Made by a program: the position numbers and the translations under genes. The notes below the pieces were generated by a model. The model was given only the letters and a program-made list of their open reading frames with translations. It made no database searches and was not told the DNA's origin. Shown here piece by piece: positions 19,012 to 19,125 of a stretch of 19,125 nucleotides of DNA. Every line of letters begins with the position of its first letter. The stretch's first letter is position 1. Source of the stretch: CAYRPN01 sp964426135 (GTDB taxonomy: Bacteria; Planctomycetota; Phycisphaerae; Phycisphaerales; Phycisphaeraceae); the NCBI GenBank assembly GCA_964426135.1, contig CAYRPN010000115.1, forward strand, positions 1-19,125. The letters run 5' to 3'.

Positions 19012-19125
19012 ACTCCTCTATTTACTGCGAAGCGCGAGGACCACGACGAGCCGCGCTCCTCGGCTCATGGCGGGTCTGCCAAATTTTCCGGGGACGGTGG
19101 ATCGGCCCCCTCGCCCCCGGCTCTG

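Overview
The window is GC-rich (roughly 60-65% by eye), with mostly single-gene transcription units on both strands. A planctomycete, perhaps Phycisphaerae-like, fits best. This is inferred from the gene mix (FloA, MBOAT/SGNH pair, HEAT-like secreted protein, small-protein + nucleotidyltransferase pairs, divergent CTP synthase), the scarcity of strong Shine-Dalgarno sites and the heavy load of short palindromic and tandem repeats. No rRNA or complete tRNA gene is visible.

Layout. 1-560: no convincing gene; a hairpin-rich stretch ending in a good intrinsic terminator, possibly a structured RNA. 714-2026: a small unknown protein, convergent with and overlapping an Ntn-type asparaginase. 2126-2834: a leaderless-looking small protein coupled to a nucleotidyltransferase. 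2836-5100: floA and an M29 aminopeptidase. 5508-6460: a HigBA-like toxin-antitoxin module that is broken twice, by a frameshift in the toxin and by a non-autonomous element inserted between the genes with an 8-bp target duplication. 6566-7273: a PLD-family nuclease/phospholipase. 7598-9124: a secreted repeat protein. 9320-10591: an EAL-HDOD signalling protein. 10672-11457: a Cof-type HAD phosphatase. 11817-14259: an overlapping MBOAT acyltransferase + SGNH partner. 14618-17801: apaG, a DUF2007 protein and pyrG. 17828-18625: a second small-protein + nucleotidyltransferase pair whose enzyme carries a premature stop. 18629-18877: a GlsB/YeaQ-type membrane protein.

The most striking content is repetitive. 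At least nine loci carry degenerate tandem arrays with a fixed unit of 6, 7, 8 or 9 bp. Each locus has its own motif, and several are built as an array, a spacer and then the reverse-complement array. Two loci lie in frame inside conserved enzymes (asparaginase and CTP synthase). There are also two copies of a ~109-bp palindromic element, one 103-bp inverted-repeat element with a solo half-copy elsewhere, a pair of identical 21-bp hairpins, and 18-bp repeats that each contain a ribosome-binding-like sequence.

Four genes have a -10-like hexamer only 5-6 nt before their ATG, which suggests leaderless transcripts. Apart from the MBOAT/SGNH pair, the two nucleotidyltransferase pairs and the broken toxin-antitoxin unit, neighbouring genes do not form an obvious common pathway.
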